Below, one piece after another: positions 37,743 through 46,999 of a stretch of DNA of 64,000 nt. The position numbers and the translations under genes are program-made. Source of the DNA: Mesorhizobium sp. PAMC28654 (GTDB taxonomy: Bacteria; Pseudomonadota; Alphaproteobacteria; Rhizobiales; Rhizobiaceae). Every line of letters begins with the position of its first letter. Positions within the stretch are counted from its first letter, which is position 1. Location of the stretch: positions 248,001 to 312,000 of the forward strand of contig NZ_CP085135.1 of the NCBI RefSeq assembly GCF_020616515.1, in the 5' to 3' direction. The notes beneath the pieces are model-generated. The model did no database searches. It was not told the DNA's origin and saw only the letters and a program-made list of their open reading frames with translations.

Positions 37743-38645
37743 TCATTCGGCCAGCGAAGTCCGTTCGCGGAACTGCTCGGCCATCCAGTCGATGAAGACG
37801 CGCAGGCGCGGCGATAGCTGGCGGGTGTGCGAATAGAGCACGTGGACCGGCAATGGCGAGGGTGGAAAGTCGGCGAGCACTTCGACCAGCATGCCGCTGG
37901 CCAGTTCCGAAACCACGCGGTATCGCGGCACCTGGATCAGACCAAGGCCCAGGCATGCGGAGGCGACATTGGTATCGGGCCCGGTCACGGTCACATTGGC
38001 GGGTAAGGTCAACTGGCGGGTCTTTGCGCCGATGCTGAAGACGAGAGGTGTGATCTCGGCGGAGTCTGGAGACAACAGTCCGACCATTTCGTGCCCCCGC
38101 AGATCGTCGGGCGTTCGCGGCGTGCCAAAGCGGTTGAGGTAGTCAGGGCTGGCGAAGGTGCCCCTTTCCAGCGTTGCCAGACGTCGCCGTATCAACGGGC
38201 TGTCCGACAACTCGCCCGCGCGCAGCAGGCAGTCGAACCCTTCGCGGATCATGTCCAGCGGCTGGTGCATCTCGCTGATGTGCAAGCGAATGTCCGGGTA
38301 GAGCTCGCGAAAGCGTGGAAGACCCGGCAGGAGGAAATAGCGTGCCTGGGTGCCGTGCATGTCGACGCGGACCAGACCCGATGGCTTGGCGCCGACAAAG
38401 GCGCCCTCGGCGTCTTCGAGGTCGGCGATCAGGCTGACGCAGCGCTGATAGTAAGCTTCGCCGTCCAGCGTCGGGCTGACTTGACGGGTGGTTCGCTGCA
38501 GCAGTCGCACGCCCCGCCGCGCCTCCAGACCCTTCACCGCATCGGTGACCGATGAACGCGGCAGGCCGAGATCGTCGGCGGTCTTGGTGAAACTGCGCCG
38601 CTCGACGATGCGGATGAAGGCGCGCATGGCATCGAAGCGATCCAT
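37743..38645 (-). CDS. LysR-family transcriptional regulator
   Basis: 300 residues from the ATG at 38645 (MDRFDAMRAFIRIVERRSFT). The N-terminal helix-turn-helix reads FTKTADDLGLPRSSVTDAVKGLE followed by GVRLLQRTTRQVSPT. The effector domain contains VRVDMHGTQARYFLLPGLPRF and ends LRVFIDWMAEQF, typical of the CrgA-like branch. It is divergent from a truncated SDR gene that begins 20-30 bp away, and may once have regulated it. Confidence 0.9.
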   Translation of the reverse strand: MDRFDAMRAFIRIVERRSFTKTADDLGLPRSSVTDAVKGLEARRGVRLLQRTTRQVSPTLDGEAYYQRCVSLIADLEDAEGAFVGAKPSGLVRVDMHGTQARYFLLPGLPRFRELYPDIRLHISEMHQPLDMIREGFDCLLRAGELSDSPLIRRRLATLERGTFASPDYLNRFGTPRTPDDLRGHEMVGLLSPDSAEITPLVFSIGAKTRQLTLPANVTVTGPDTNVASACLGLGLIQVPRYRVVSELASGMLVEVLADFPPSPLPVHVLYSHTRQLSPRLRVFIDWMAEQFRERTSLAE

Positions 38646-38667
38646 TGTCCGAACTCTCGAATTATAA

Positions 38668-39009
38668 TGCCGGATCGTGAATTTCTCATCCAGCGTCGTC
38701 GGCATGCTGCAGCCGGGCTATGGCGTCTATGCCGCCACCAAGGCGGCGGTCGAAGCCATGACCAGCATCCTCGCCAAGGAATTGCGCGGCCGCGACATCA
38801 CGGTCAACGCGATCGCGCCAGGGCCGACGGCGACCAAGCTGTTCCTCGACGGCAAGCCGCAAGAAGTGGTCGACCGCCTGTCGAAGATGGCGCCGCTCGA
38901 ACGCCTTGGCCAGCCCCAGGACATCGCCGATGCCGTCGCCTTCCTTGCCGGTCCGGACGGCGCCTGGATCAACGGCCAGACGCTGCGCGCCAATGGCGGG
39001 ATCATCTGA
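38668..39009 (+). pseudogene. Short-chain dehydrogenase, 5'-truncated remnant
   Basis: Reads VNFSSSVVGMLQPGYGVYAATKAAVEAM with the SDR Ser and the YxxxK active-site pair. It continues LRGRDITVNAIAPGPTATKLF and ends GAWINGQTLRANGGII, a classical SDR C-terminus. The N-terminal ~140 residues, including the TGxxxGIG cofactor site and NNAG, are absent: an in-frame TAA lies just upstream and the LysR gene begins within about 25 bp. The remnant probably reflects a deletion that fused the LysR promoter region to the middle of the SDR gene. Confidence 0.85.
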
Positions 39010-39081
39010 TCCGGGCCTGTCCCGTCTCGACCCACTTCAACGCAAACCTCAAACTCAAACCTCAAGCAAGGAGATTTCGTC

Positions 39082-39991
39082 GTGTCCAAGTCCATCATGT
39101 CCAAGTCCATCATCCTCGTCACCGGCGCTTCCTCGGGCTTCGGCCTCATGACCGCCAAGGCCCTGGCCGAGGCCGGCCACACGGTCTACGCCTCGATGCG
39201 CGAGACCACGGGGCGCAATGCGCCTCAGGTCGCTGCCGTCGCCGCCTGGGCAGCGGAGCAGAAGGTCGATCTGCGCACCGCCGAACTGGACGTGCAGTCC
39301 GACGCGTCGGCCGATGCCGGCATCGCCCAAGTCATCGCCGATGCGGGCCGGTTGGACGTCATCGTCCACAATGCCGGCCACATGGTGTTCGGCCCGGCCG
39401 AGGCTTTTACCCCGAACCAGTTCATCCAGCAGTACGACGTCAACGTGCTGGGCGCCCAGCGGATCAACCGGGCGGCGCTGCCCCATCTGCGCCGTCAGCA
39501 CAAAGGCCTGCTGGTCTGGGTCGGTTCTTCCTCGACTCGTGGCGGCACCCCGCCGTTCCTGGCGCCCTATTTCGCGGCCAAGGCGGCAATGGACGCGCTT
39601 GCCGTGTCCTATTCCACCGAACTCGCGCTGTGGGGCATCGAGACCACGATCATGGTGCCCGGCGCCTTCACCAAGGGCACCAACCACTTCGCGCATTCCG
39701 GCAAGCCGTCCGATGCGGCGCGGCTCGCGGAGTATGAAGCGGGTGCCTATAGCCGATCGGGCCCTGAAGGGGCTGGCCGGCCTTGAGTCCGCGGATGCCG
39801 ATCAGTCGGAAGTGGCGCGCGAGATCGTTCGAGTCGTGGACGCGCCGTTCGGCAAGCGGCCGTTCCGAGTTCATGTCGATCCGTCACAGGATGGCGCGGA
39901 GATCGTCAACGGCGTCGCCGACCGTATGCGCCGCGAGATGTATCGCAATATCGGCCTCGAAAACCTGTTGCACCCGGCTGTTATCGCCTGA
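39082..39991 (+). pseudogene. SDR-family oxidoreductase, frameshifted near its C-terminus
   Basis: The first frame (from 39082, or the second Met MSKSIILVTGASSGFGLMTA) has the cofactor site TGASSGFG, HNAGHMVFGPAEAF and the active-site SSSTR...YFAAKAAMDAL. It then reads ETTIMVPGAFTKGTNHF and reaches AEYEAGAY before ending with unrelated residues at 39786. The +1 frame continues ADRALKGLAGLESADADQSEVA through PFRVHVDPSQDGAEIVN to LLHPAVIA at 39991, the expected family tail. The break lies between about 39742 and 39760 and is not in a homopolymer. The catalytic part would still be made, with a shortened tail. Confidence 0.8.
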
Positions 39992-40113
39992 GTTCGCGGT
40001 TCGCCGGATCGGTCGATGCAAAAGGGCTGACGCCAGTAGTGGTGTCAGTCCTTCCGTCGTGACGATTGCCTTCTGGCAGGCGTGGTCCGAAACGGAGGAC
40101 GTGGCGGCGACCT

Positions 40114-41013
40114 CTATGACGCGGTGCGAGAGTCCCGGATGAGTTCGATGAACGCCCGCAATTTCGCCGGCTGGTGACGTCGTCCGGGATAATAGAGGTT
40201 CAGGCCGGGATAGGGCGGCGTCCAGTCGTCCAGCACCTGAACGAGACGTCCCACCGCGATGTCCTCGGCAACCGACCATTCGGAGATATAGGCCAGGCCG
40301 GCGCCCTCCCGCGCGGCGCGCAACATCAAGTCGCTTTCATCCAGGGTGAGGGAGCCCGGAACGTCCAGGGCCAGACTTTCTCCCCTTCTTTCGAACTCCC
40401 ATCGGTAGAGCGACCCGCTGGCCATGCGAGCACGGATGCATGTGTGCATCATCAGGTCGTTTGGCGTCAGGGGGCGGGCACGCCGTTCAAAATAGGAGGG
40501 AGAGCCGACGATGACCGAACGCGTCTCCCGGCTGATCGGTATCGCGATCATGTCGGGCGGGATCATTTCGGCGATCCGCACTCCAGCGTCGAAACCCTGG
40601 CCGATCACATCCACCAGCGCGCCTTCGGTGGTCACTTCAACCTGCATCCGTGGGTAGCGACGCAGATATTCCAGCAGCAACGGGGCCAGGATCATCCTTG
40701 CCGCGCCGAGCGAGGTGTTGAGACGCAACGTGCCGACAGGCTCGGAGCGGTGCCCGTCAACGCCCTCCATGGCGTTGCGGATCGCCGACAGGGCAGGCCC
40801 CACTTCGGCGATGAACTGCTCGCCGGCCGCGGACAGGGAGACACTGCGGGTGGTGCGATTGAAGAGGCGTACGCCAAGGCGGGTCTCCAGCGCAGCGATC
40901 GACTGGCTGAGCGCCGAGGAAGACATGCCCAATTCGCGCGCCGCTGCCCGAAAACCGCTTCGGCTGGCGACGGCCATTACAGCTTCGAGTTCAATCAGGC
41001 TGCCACGTGTCAT
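40114..41013 (-). CDS. LysR-family transcriptional regulator
   Basis: 299 residues from the ATG at 41013 (MTRGSLIELEAVMAVASRSG). The HTH segment reads FRAAARELGMSSSALSQSIAALE followed by LGVRLFNRTTRSVSL. The effector domain includes LRLNTSLGAARMILAPLLLEYLRRYP and FDAGVRIAEMIPPDMIAIPIS. It is divergent from the aldehyde dehydrogenase gene (start 41114), with about 100 bp between, a common regulator-target layout. Confidence 0.92.
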   Translation of the reverse strand: MTRGSLIELEAVMAVASRSGFRAAARELGMSSSALSQSIAALETRLGVRLFNRTTRSVSLSAAGEQFIAEVGPALSAIRNAMEGVDGHRSEPVGTLRLNTSLGAARMILAPLLLEYLRRYPRMQVEVTTEGALVDVIGQGFDAGVRIAEMIPPDMIAIPISRETRSVIVGSPSYFERRARPLTPNDLMMHTCIRARMASGSLYRWEFERRGESLALDVPGSLTLDESDLMLRAAREGAGLAYISEWSVAEDIAVGRLVQVLDDWTPPYPGLNLYYPGRRHQPAKLRAFIELIRDSRTAS

Positions 41014-42347
41014 TGTCCGTATATTCTTATCAGGCTGCGCGGCTTTGGTCATCTTATCTAATTGATGCGTTTGCGCCAAATTAGTCCAGTCAACAAATAT
41101 GGAGAACACGGCCATGCGCGGCATCGACAAAATCTACATCAACGGCGCCTTTGTCACGCCACACGGCGAAGAGACCGCCGACCTCTTCAATCCCGCCACC
41201 GAGGTGAAGATCGGCCAGGTGCGGCTGGGCGACGCGACTGATGCCGATGCCGCTGTCGCGGCCGCCAAGCGGGCATTCCCGGCCTTCTCGCGGACGACCA
41301 AGGCCGAACGCATCGCTTTCCTCAAGCGCCTGCACGCAGAGGTCTCCGCGCGGGCCGACGAACTGGCCCGCGCGATGGTCGAGGAATATGGCGCGCCGCA
41401 GTATTTCGTCGGCTTCGCGGTCGCCAATGCTGCATCGGTCTTCCTGAACATGGTCGAGACACTGGAGGCCTACGACTTTACCCGGACCATCGGTCGGGCC
41501 AAGGTGGAGATGCGGCCGCATGGCGTTGTCGTGGCGATCACGCCCTGGAACAGCAATTATGGTTTCATTTGCACGAAGCTGGCCATGGCGATCGCCGCCG
41601 GCTGCACCATCGTGCTCAAGCCCAGCGAGATGAGTGCCACCCAGACCCAGGTGCTGACTGAATGCCTGCACGCGGCGGGGTTGCCGGCGGGAGTGTTCAA
41701 CATCGTCAACGGTCGTGGAGACGTGGTTGGCGCCACGCTGAGTTCGCATCCTGACGTTGCCAAGATCAGCTTCACCGGCTCCACGGGCGTCGGCCGCTCG
41801 ATCCTGCTGGCCGCCGCCCAGACCATGAAGCGCGTGACGCTGGAACTGGGCGGGAAGGGGCCGAACGTCATTCTGGAGGACGCCGACCTCGACGCCGCCA
41901 TTCCGACGGCGCTGATGACCGGTTTCATGAACAGCGGCCAGGCTTGCATCGCCGGCACCCGTATCCTGGCGCCCGAGAGTCGACTGCCGGAAATCCTGGA
42001 GCGGCTGAAGACCGCCGTGGCGGCCATCAAGGCAGGTGATCCAAACGAGCCGGGCGTTCAGGTCGGTCCCATGGTGAGCCAGAAGCAGTATGAGCGCGTG
42101 CAGGGTTACATCCGCTTGGGCCTGGATGAAGGCGCCGATCTCCTCGCTGGCGGTGAGGGGCGCCCGGCGGGCCTGGATCGTGGCTGGTTCGTGCAGCCGA
42201 CCATCTTTAGCGGCGTTACCAACCAGATGCGTATCGCCCGCGAGGAGATTTTTGGGCCCGTGCTCTGCGTGATCCCTTATCGGGATGAGGCTGAGTGGAC
42301 TTGCCCCGAAAAAGTGGAGAGTTTCCTTCTGATGAAAGGCGACCTCG

Positions 42348-42641
42348 ATGACGAAACAGAGACAGTTTACGGATGCGTTCAAGGCGGAGGCGGTTGGCCT
42401 TGTGCGAACGAGCGGTCGGACGAAGCGGCAGATCGCGGAGGATCTTGGTGTTGGTTTCTCGACGCTGACGCGATGGATGGGTCGGCAGCTGGATCGTGAG
42501 ATGGGCGATCCTGGGCGTCCGCCTGATGCTGATGTCGCCGCTGAATTGAAACGGCTGCGGCGGGAGAATGAAATCCTTCGGCAGGAGCGGGATATCTTGA
42601 AACGGGCGACGGCTTTTTTCGTCAAGGAGGGAAGTCGGTGA
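42348..42641 (+). CDS. IS3-family transposase OrfA
   Basis: 97 residues with an N-terminal HTH_Tnp_1 domain (MTKQRQFTDAFKAEAVGLVR then SGRTKRQIAEDLGVGFSTLTRW) and a leucine zipper-like segment, LKRLRRENEILRQERDILKR. Near the end it contains the heptamer T TTT TTC (in GCT TTT TTC), at which a -1 shift would lead into the orfB frame to give the OrfAB fusion transposase. Confidence 0.93.
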   Translation: MTKQRQFTDAFKAEAVGLVRTSGRTKRQIAEDLGVGFSTLTRWMGRQLDREMGDPGRPPDADVAAELKRLRRENEILRQERDILKRATAFFVKEGSR

Positions 42642-43498
42642 GGTTCGCGCTCATCGACCAGGCGAAGAAGGATTTCCCTGTGGACCGTTTGTGCGCGACG
42701 CTGGGTGTCAGCCCGAGCGGCTACTTTGCCTGGGGGCGCCGGCCGGCGTGCCGCCGGCAGCGCGACGACATGATAATGCTGGCGCATGTGCGATCGTCGT
42801 TCGCGCTGTCGAACGGAACCTATGGTAGCCCGCGCATGACGCGGGAACTGCAAGACAATGGCTTTGCCATTGGCCGGCGACGAACGGCGCGTCTGATGCG
42901 GGAGAATGGCCTCCAGGCAAGACAGAAGCGGCGGTTCAAGCGCACGACGGACAGCGAACACGCCTTTCCGGTTGCCCCCAATGTCATCGACCAGGATTTT
43001 GCCGCCACTGGTCCCAACCAGAAATGGGGTGCCGACATCTCCTACATCTGGACGCGGGAGGGCTGGTTGTACCTTGCTGTCGTCATCGATCTGTTTGCCC
43101 GCAAGGTCGTTGGCTGGGCTGCTGGCAACCGGCTACACCGCAGCCTGGCTCTGGCAGCGCTCAACAAGGCGTTCGTCATGCGGCAGCCGGAACCCGGCCT
43201 CATTCACCACTCCGACCGCGGCAGCCAATATTGTTCTATCGACTACCAAGCCGAATTGCGTGCCGCCGGCGTCATCATCTCAATGTCAGGCAAGGGCAAT
43301 TGCTTTGATAACGCCATGGTCGAAACATTCTTCAAGACGCTGAAAACTGAACTGATCTGGCGCACCTCTTTCCTTACCCGCGCCGATGCCCAAGCCGCCA
43401 TTGCCCGATATATCGACGGCTTCTACAATCCCATCCGGCGGCATTCCGCGCTCGACTACATCAGCCCGATGCAGTTCGAGCGAAACGCCGCCGAATGA
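42638..43498 (+). CDS. IS3-family transposase OrfB (DDE integrase domain)
   Basis: 286 residues from a GTG that overlaps the orfA stop. An HTH_21-type region (FALSNGTYGSPRMTRELQDN) precedes the rve integrase core. The DDE residues are in WGADISYIW, HHSDRGSQY and NAMVETFFKTLKTEL, followed by the usual RYIDGFYNPIRRHSALDYISP. The domain is complete, so the element may be active. Confidence 0.94.
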   Translation: MRFALIDQAKKDFPVDRLCATLGVSPSGYFAWGRRPACRRQRDDMIMLAHVRSSFALSNGTYGSPRMTRELQDNGFAIGRRRTARLMRENGLQARQKRRFKRTTDSEHAFPVAPNVIDQDFAATGPNQKWGADISYIWTREGWLYLAVVIDLFARKVVGWAAGNRLHRSLALAALNKAFVMRQPEPGLIHHSDRGSQYCSIDYQAELRAAGVIISMSGKGNCFDNAMVETFFKTLKTELIWRTSFLTRADAQAAIARYIDGFYNPIRRHSALDYISPMQFERNAAE

Positions 43499-43813
43499 GC
43501 AACCCGCTCTCCACTTTACCGAAGCAAGTCCAGAGGCCATCGCCATCGCCAATGACACGAGCTATGAGCTGCAGGCCTATGTGATGTCGTCCAATGCCGA
43601 GCATGCGCGTGCGTTCGCCGACCAGCTCGATTCAGGTCGCGTCGTCATCAATGGCGCGCCTCACGAACCATTGGCGCCGTTCGGCGGGTTCAAGCAGTCG
43701 GGTATCGGTCGCGAATACGGCGTCTTCGGACTGGAGGCGTATCTGGAGCCTCGAGCCGTGCTCGTCTAAGGGCACTCAACCTGGACCGCTCGATCGTCCC
43801 GGCCTGGCAAACA

Positions 43814-44641
43814 CTAAGCCGGCAGGCCGGGGCGGTCGAGATTGTTGGGCGACAGCGTGAAAATCTCGCAGCCGGTATCGGTCACGCCGATCGTGTGCTC
43901 GTACTGCGCCGACAGCGAGCGATCGCGCGTCACCGCTGTCCAGCCGTCCGACAGGACTTTGACGTGTGGCCTGCCAAGATTGATCATCGGTTCGACGGTG
44001 AAGATCATGCCTGGCCGCATCTCGACGCCTTCATGGGCGCTGCCATAGTGCAGGATGTTGGGCGCGTCATGAAACAGCTGGCCGACACCATGGCCGCAGA
44101 AATCGCGCACCACGGAGCAACGCTCGCCTTCGGCAAAGCTCTGGATGGCGGCGCCGATGGCGCCGGTACGGGCTCCCGGCCGGATCGCGGCGATGCCGCG
44201 CATCAGGCATTCATGGGTGACTTCGAGCAACCGTTCGGCGGCGCGCTTGATGGTGCCGACCGGATACATGCGCGAGGAGTCACCGTGCCAGCCATCAAGG
44301 ATGTAGGTGACGTCGATGTTGACGATGTCGCCGTCTTTCAACGGCTTGTTGTCGGGAATGCCATGGCAGACGACATGGTTGATCGAGGTGCAGGACGACT
44401 TTGTGTAGCCGCGATAGTTGAGCGTCGCCGGCAGCGCGCCGTGATCCATGCCGAATTCGAAGACGAAACGGTCGATGGTGTCTGTTGTGACGCCAGGTCC
44501 GACCATGGGCACCAGCTCGTCGAGGCAGCGCGCGGTGAGGTCGCACGCCTTGCGCATGCCGGCAAAGCCTTCTTCGCCATAAAGGCGGATCTGCCCGGTG
44601 TTCCTGAGCGGTGCGGTGGCGGCGTCGAGATAGGTGACCAT
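43814..44641 (-). CDS. map: Methionine aminopeptidase, type I
   Basis: Dimetal hydrolase that removes the initiator Met. 275 residues from the ATG at 44641 (MVTYLDAATAPLRNTGQIRL). The metal-binding residues lie in DGDIVNIDVTYILDGWHGDSSRM (two Asp), FCGHGVGQLFHDAPNILHYG (His), FTVEPMINLG (Glu) and AQYEHTIGVTDTG (Glu). The N-terminal type I pattern lacks the SH3-like zinc finger. In relatives map is followed by radC; here a 6.3-kb block separates them. Confidence 0.95.
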   Translation of the reverse strand: MVTYLDAATAPLRNTGQIRLYGEEGFAGMRKACDLTARCLDELVPMVGPGVTTDTIDRFVFEFGMDHGALPATLNYRGYTKSSCTSINHVVCHGIPDNKPLKDGDIVNIDVTYILDGWHGDSSRMYPVGTIKRAAERLLEVTHECLMRGIAAIRPGARTGAIGAAIQSFAEGERCSVVRDFCGHGVGQLFHDAPNILHYGSAHEGVEMRPGMIFTVEPMINLGRPHVKVLSDGWTAVTRDRSLSAQYEHTIGVTDTGCEIFTLSPNNLDRPGLPA

Positions 44642-44902
44642 TGTGTCCGTCTTGCCGGTGATGGCCCTTTTGAATGAGCCGGCGTGAAATTCACTCCAGA
44701 TTTGGCACTTGAAGGCCAAAGGTTCAAGGAAGAACTGCCCAAGGCGGCCGAACATGGCGGAGATTCACGTCCGGCGGCCCGACGTTTGGCCGCTCCTGCC
44801 TGGGTTTGCTTTCCTTTCTTGCCCATGTGCGGTACGGCGGATGGACGATTTTGGAGAACGCGCGCCTTGAGGTTCGAGCGCATCAGGTCATTTGACACGC
44901 CG

Positions 44903-45259
44903 ATGACGGCAGCCTGCTCATGTCTGGTGGGCCTGCTGCTGTTCGCGTTGCTGTGTCTCGGCCAGTCGGGCGCACCAACTTTTGCTGGCACCGACACCGG
45001 CGGCCCCAGTCTCAGCCTGGAGCAGCATGGCGAGGCCGCGGCTCTACTGCGCGTCACCGGTAAGGTTCAGGCAGTTGAAGTCCGCACCGGCCGATCGGTG
45101 TTTGCAAAGTTCGCGGGCGGTAACCCGGCCTTGTTGCCGCCGGAGCCTCAATTCCTTCTGCTCGACCGCACGTCGCTGGTCGAGCGGTTCATCGCGCGCG
45201 CGGCAGTTGCCGCGCCGCGGTCGAATGCCAACCGGCCGCGTGCGCCGCCGTCCGTCTGA
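44903..45259 (+). CDS. Hypothetical protein with signal/anchor helix
   Basis: About 118 residues from the ATG at 44903, chosen because it places a hydrophobic helix (CSCLVGLLLFALLCLGQSGA) at the N-terminus; longer in-frame starts exist. The rest is low in recognisable motifs (LEQHGEAAALLRVTGKVQAVEV, FLLLDRTSLVERFIARAA). It diverges from map. I do not recognise a family, and coding status is moderately supported. Confidence 0.45.
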   Translation: MTAACSCLVGLLLFALLCLGQSGAPTFAGTDTGGPSLSLEQHGEAAALLRVTGKVQAVEVRTGRSVFAKFAGGNPALLPPEPQFLLLDRTSLVERFIARAAVAAPRSNANRPRAPPSV

Positions 45260-45364
45260 CCGGCACTTTCAGCTTTCACCCATAAATCCTTCTGCGTCGC
45301 GGACCGGTGCGGCGGCCCTTGGCCGTGCATCGGCCACGTGGCGCGTCATTCGGACTGCTTTTCA

Positions 45365-45601
45365 ATGGAACGTATCAAGTCATTCAAGACACTCACGCGC
45401 GCGGCGACGGCCGCATTGTTCCTCTCGGTCCAGGCCATCATCTGCATCGGAACCGTCTATTGGGCGGTCGCCGAGACACTCTGGCTTTCTGGAACGGGAG
45501 CCGTTGTTCTCGGCGTCATCTTCGCGGTGCCATCGGCCTATATCCTGCTGGTGGTCACCCGCATGTGCTATGAAGCGGAGACAGATCCGGCAAACCAGTG
45601 A
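45365..45601 (+). CDS. Small two-helix membrane protein
   Basis: 78 residues from the ATG at 45365 (MERIKSFKTLTRAATAALF). Two hydrophobic segments, AALFLSVQAIICIGTVYWAVAE and GAVVLGVIFAVPSAYILLVV, are joined by a short loop, with a charged C-terminus (RMCYEAETDPANQ). No family recognised. Confidence 0.6.
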   Translation: MERIKSFKTLTRAATAALFLSVQAIICIGTVYWAVAETLWLSGTGAVVLGVIFAVPSAYILLVVTRMCYEAETDPANQ

Positions 45602-45836
45602 GCACGTCGGGCCATGAGCAGGCCGGGCCAAGCAGGTCGGGTTCCGGCCCGGTTCGGCGTCAAGCGCGCAGGAGGACTACAGGACCTCCGCGCTTTTGCC
45701 AGCAGATCACGGTGGAGGGCCGCGGCATGGCATTGCCGTGGCGCAGTGACGACACATTCCTTGCCGAGAAACCTCTTCAGGCAACTTTTTAAGACGAACC
45801 GCGTTACGCTCTCGACGTCGGTTCGGGAGACTTGGA

Positions 45837-46133
45837 ATGGACAGATTGCAATTCGAGGTTCCGGTGCGCATCGCACTCGAACCCGACCTGCCCGTAGAGG
45901 AAATTTATGGCGTCGAACAGGCGCTCGATTTCCTGCAGGATTGGCCGGTTCGCAAGCAAGGACCAGTCTACCAGAAAGCCTTCAATGCGTGTTTCGGTGC
46001 CACGGTGGACGTGGTGAAGACGGAAGACGCATGTCGTGCGTTCATGGCATTCTGCCGGGTCAGCAGGCTGATGGCCCGCGATATGATGACGACGCGCAAG
46101 CGGGACGGTGAGGCGAGAGGTATGCGTGCGTAG
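45837..46133 (+). CDS. DUF982 domain protein
   Basis: 98 residues. The pattern YGVEQALDFLQDWPVRKQGPVY, then AFNACFGATVDVVKTEDACRAFMAFC, is the DUF982 signature, a small domain found in many paralogues in rhizobia and of unknown function. It stands alone between two small genes. Confidence 0.8.
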   Translation: MDRLQFEVPVRIALEPDLPVEEIYGVEQALDFLQDWPVRKQGPVYQKAFNACFGATVDVVKTEDACRAFMAFCRVSRLMARDMMTTRKRDGEARGMRA

Positions 46134-46287
46134 TCTTGACGCTTGACCAACTCGCCTTTTCTGCCTGTGCGGGAAAGCGTCGATCACGTTTCATGAATCG
46201 TCGTTAAGGATCCGTTTTCACCTTCGCGGCTACGCCAGTGACTGTAGGGCAGCGTTCGATTCGTTGCGTCAGTCTCATGGTGTAAAA

Positions 46288-46533
46288 ATGCATTCAGCAG
46301 AAGTGCGAGTTTTTCCGATAGACCGTCAGATCGTTCTGGTTCGCGAGGTCGCGGCCAAGCTCGACAAGCTGCACGGGGACACAGCCACATCATTCTGGAA
46401 GGCCACGGCCGGCGAACTCCTTGATCGCGTCGTCGGGTCGGGCAAGGATAGGGCTTCGGCAAGCGACGAGGTTCGCCGTTTCTTTGCTGCTGTTCAAAGA
46501 GAGATGCATATTTTGACCGGCGACGTGGCCTGA
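46288..46533 (+). CDS. DUF6074-like small protein
   Basis: 81 residues from the ATG at 46288 (MHSAEVRVFPIDRQIVLVRE). The FPxxRxxxxVRExAxxL opening, the SFWKATAGELLDRVV middle and the end EVRRFFAAVQREMHIL follow the short rhizobial DUF6074 pattern. Function unknown. An in-frame start at 46264 is less likely. Confidence 0.7.
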   Translation: MHSAEVRVFPIDRQIVLVREVAAKLDKLHGDTATSFWKATAGELLDRVVGSGKDRASASDEVRRFFAAVQREMHILTGDVA

Positions 46534-46999
46534 GACGACGCCAAAACCGTATCAGCGCCATTTTTCGCCGCGCCGGTGATTTTGAATCTTTCTGTCTGCG
46601 GTCAAGTTTAAGCGGCGGATTGAATTACCCCATAATGATGAAATGGACGCTCAGGTTTATTCGGGTTCACGAATCCGAGACCTGACGCCCAGCTTTTCAG
46701 GTTCCTTCAACATTATATGTTTCCGATGATCTAAGATAAATCCCCGGCGCTTTGCGATTTCCGCACCCGCCGTGTCGAAATTCCATGGATTATTTCAGGG
46801 TTATTTTTGATAAATTTAGTAACGTATATATATATACTTTTAGATGCAGCTTAGAATCATTATAAAGTAAGTTTGATCGCGAATTTGTGATGTTTCGATC
46901 TGCTCGCGTTTCTGCATTTTTCTTGTTGCCTTCGCTCGCAAGGGTGTAGGTGCAGCCCACGTAGCCGGAAAATTGGATGAACGGCTCCAGGGCTTTTGA
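46534..46999 (+). promoter_or_regulatory. AT-rich region upstream of the efe operon
   Basis: About 466 bp without a convincing gene; markedly more AT-rich than its surroundings between 46,610 and 46,930, including a (TA)n run near 46,825-46,837. Near 46,838-46,870 lie TTTTAGATG, TTAGAATCATTATAAAG and TGC-N9-TCA, one mismatch from the rhizobial iron-responsive TGA-N9-TCA pattern. It probably contains the efeU promoter and perhaps an Irr/RirA/Fur-type operator, but no site is clear enough to name. Confidence 0.4.

Larger units (their letters stand above)
42296..43532 (+). mobile_element. IS3-family insertion sequence (1237 bp)
   Basis: Terminal inverted repeats of 26 bp with a few mismatches: left TGGACTTGCCCCGAAAAAGT and the complement of the right end TGGACTTGCTTCGGTAAAGT, both followed by GGAGAG. 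The element is flanked by a 3-bp GAG duplication (42293-42295 and 43533-43535). It carries overlapping orfA and orfB in the usual -1 relation. It interrupts an aldehyde dehydrogenase gene, and all parts look intact. Confidence 0.95.
41114..43769 (+). pseudogene. NAD(P)-dependent aldehyde dehydrogenase, split by an IS3-family insertion
   Basis: The 5' part (41114-42295) contains the ALDH hallmarks: ITPWNSNYGFICTK, the KPSE cofactor site, FTGSTGVGRSI, the catalytic Glu in LELGGKGPN and Cys in SGQACIAGTRI, and EEIFGPVLCVIPY. It is cut after RDEAE. The 3' part resumes after the element (43536-43769) with AIAIANDTSYELQAYV, then PFGGFKQSGIGREYGVFGLEAYLEP. Removing the IS and one GAG copy restores RDEAE-AIAIANDT without a frame change, so the insertion is recent. 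The start at 41114 has a GGAGA 9 bp upstream; 41099 is an alternative. Confidence 0.93.

Noticed and set aside
38667..39737. 356-residue open frame across both SDR genes
   Set aside because: It is an alternative frame; the SDR motifs are in other frames and fit the family exactly.
46838..46870. A definite iron-control operator
   Set aside because: TTTAGA and TTAGAA occur, but neither the inverted ICE arrangement nor an exact TGA-N9-TCA is complete.
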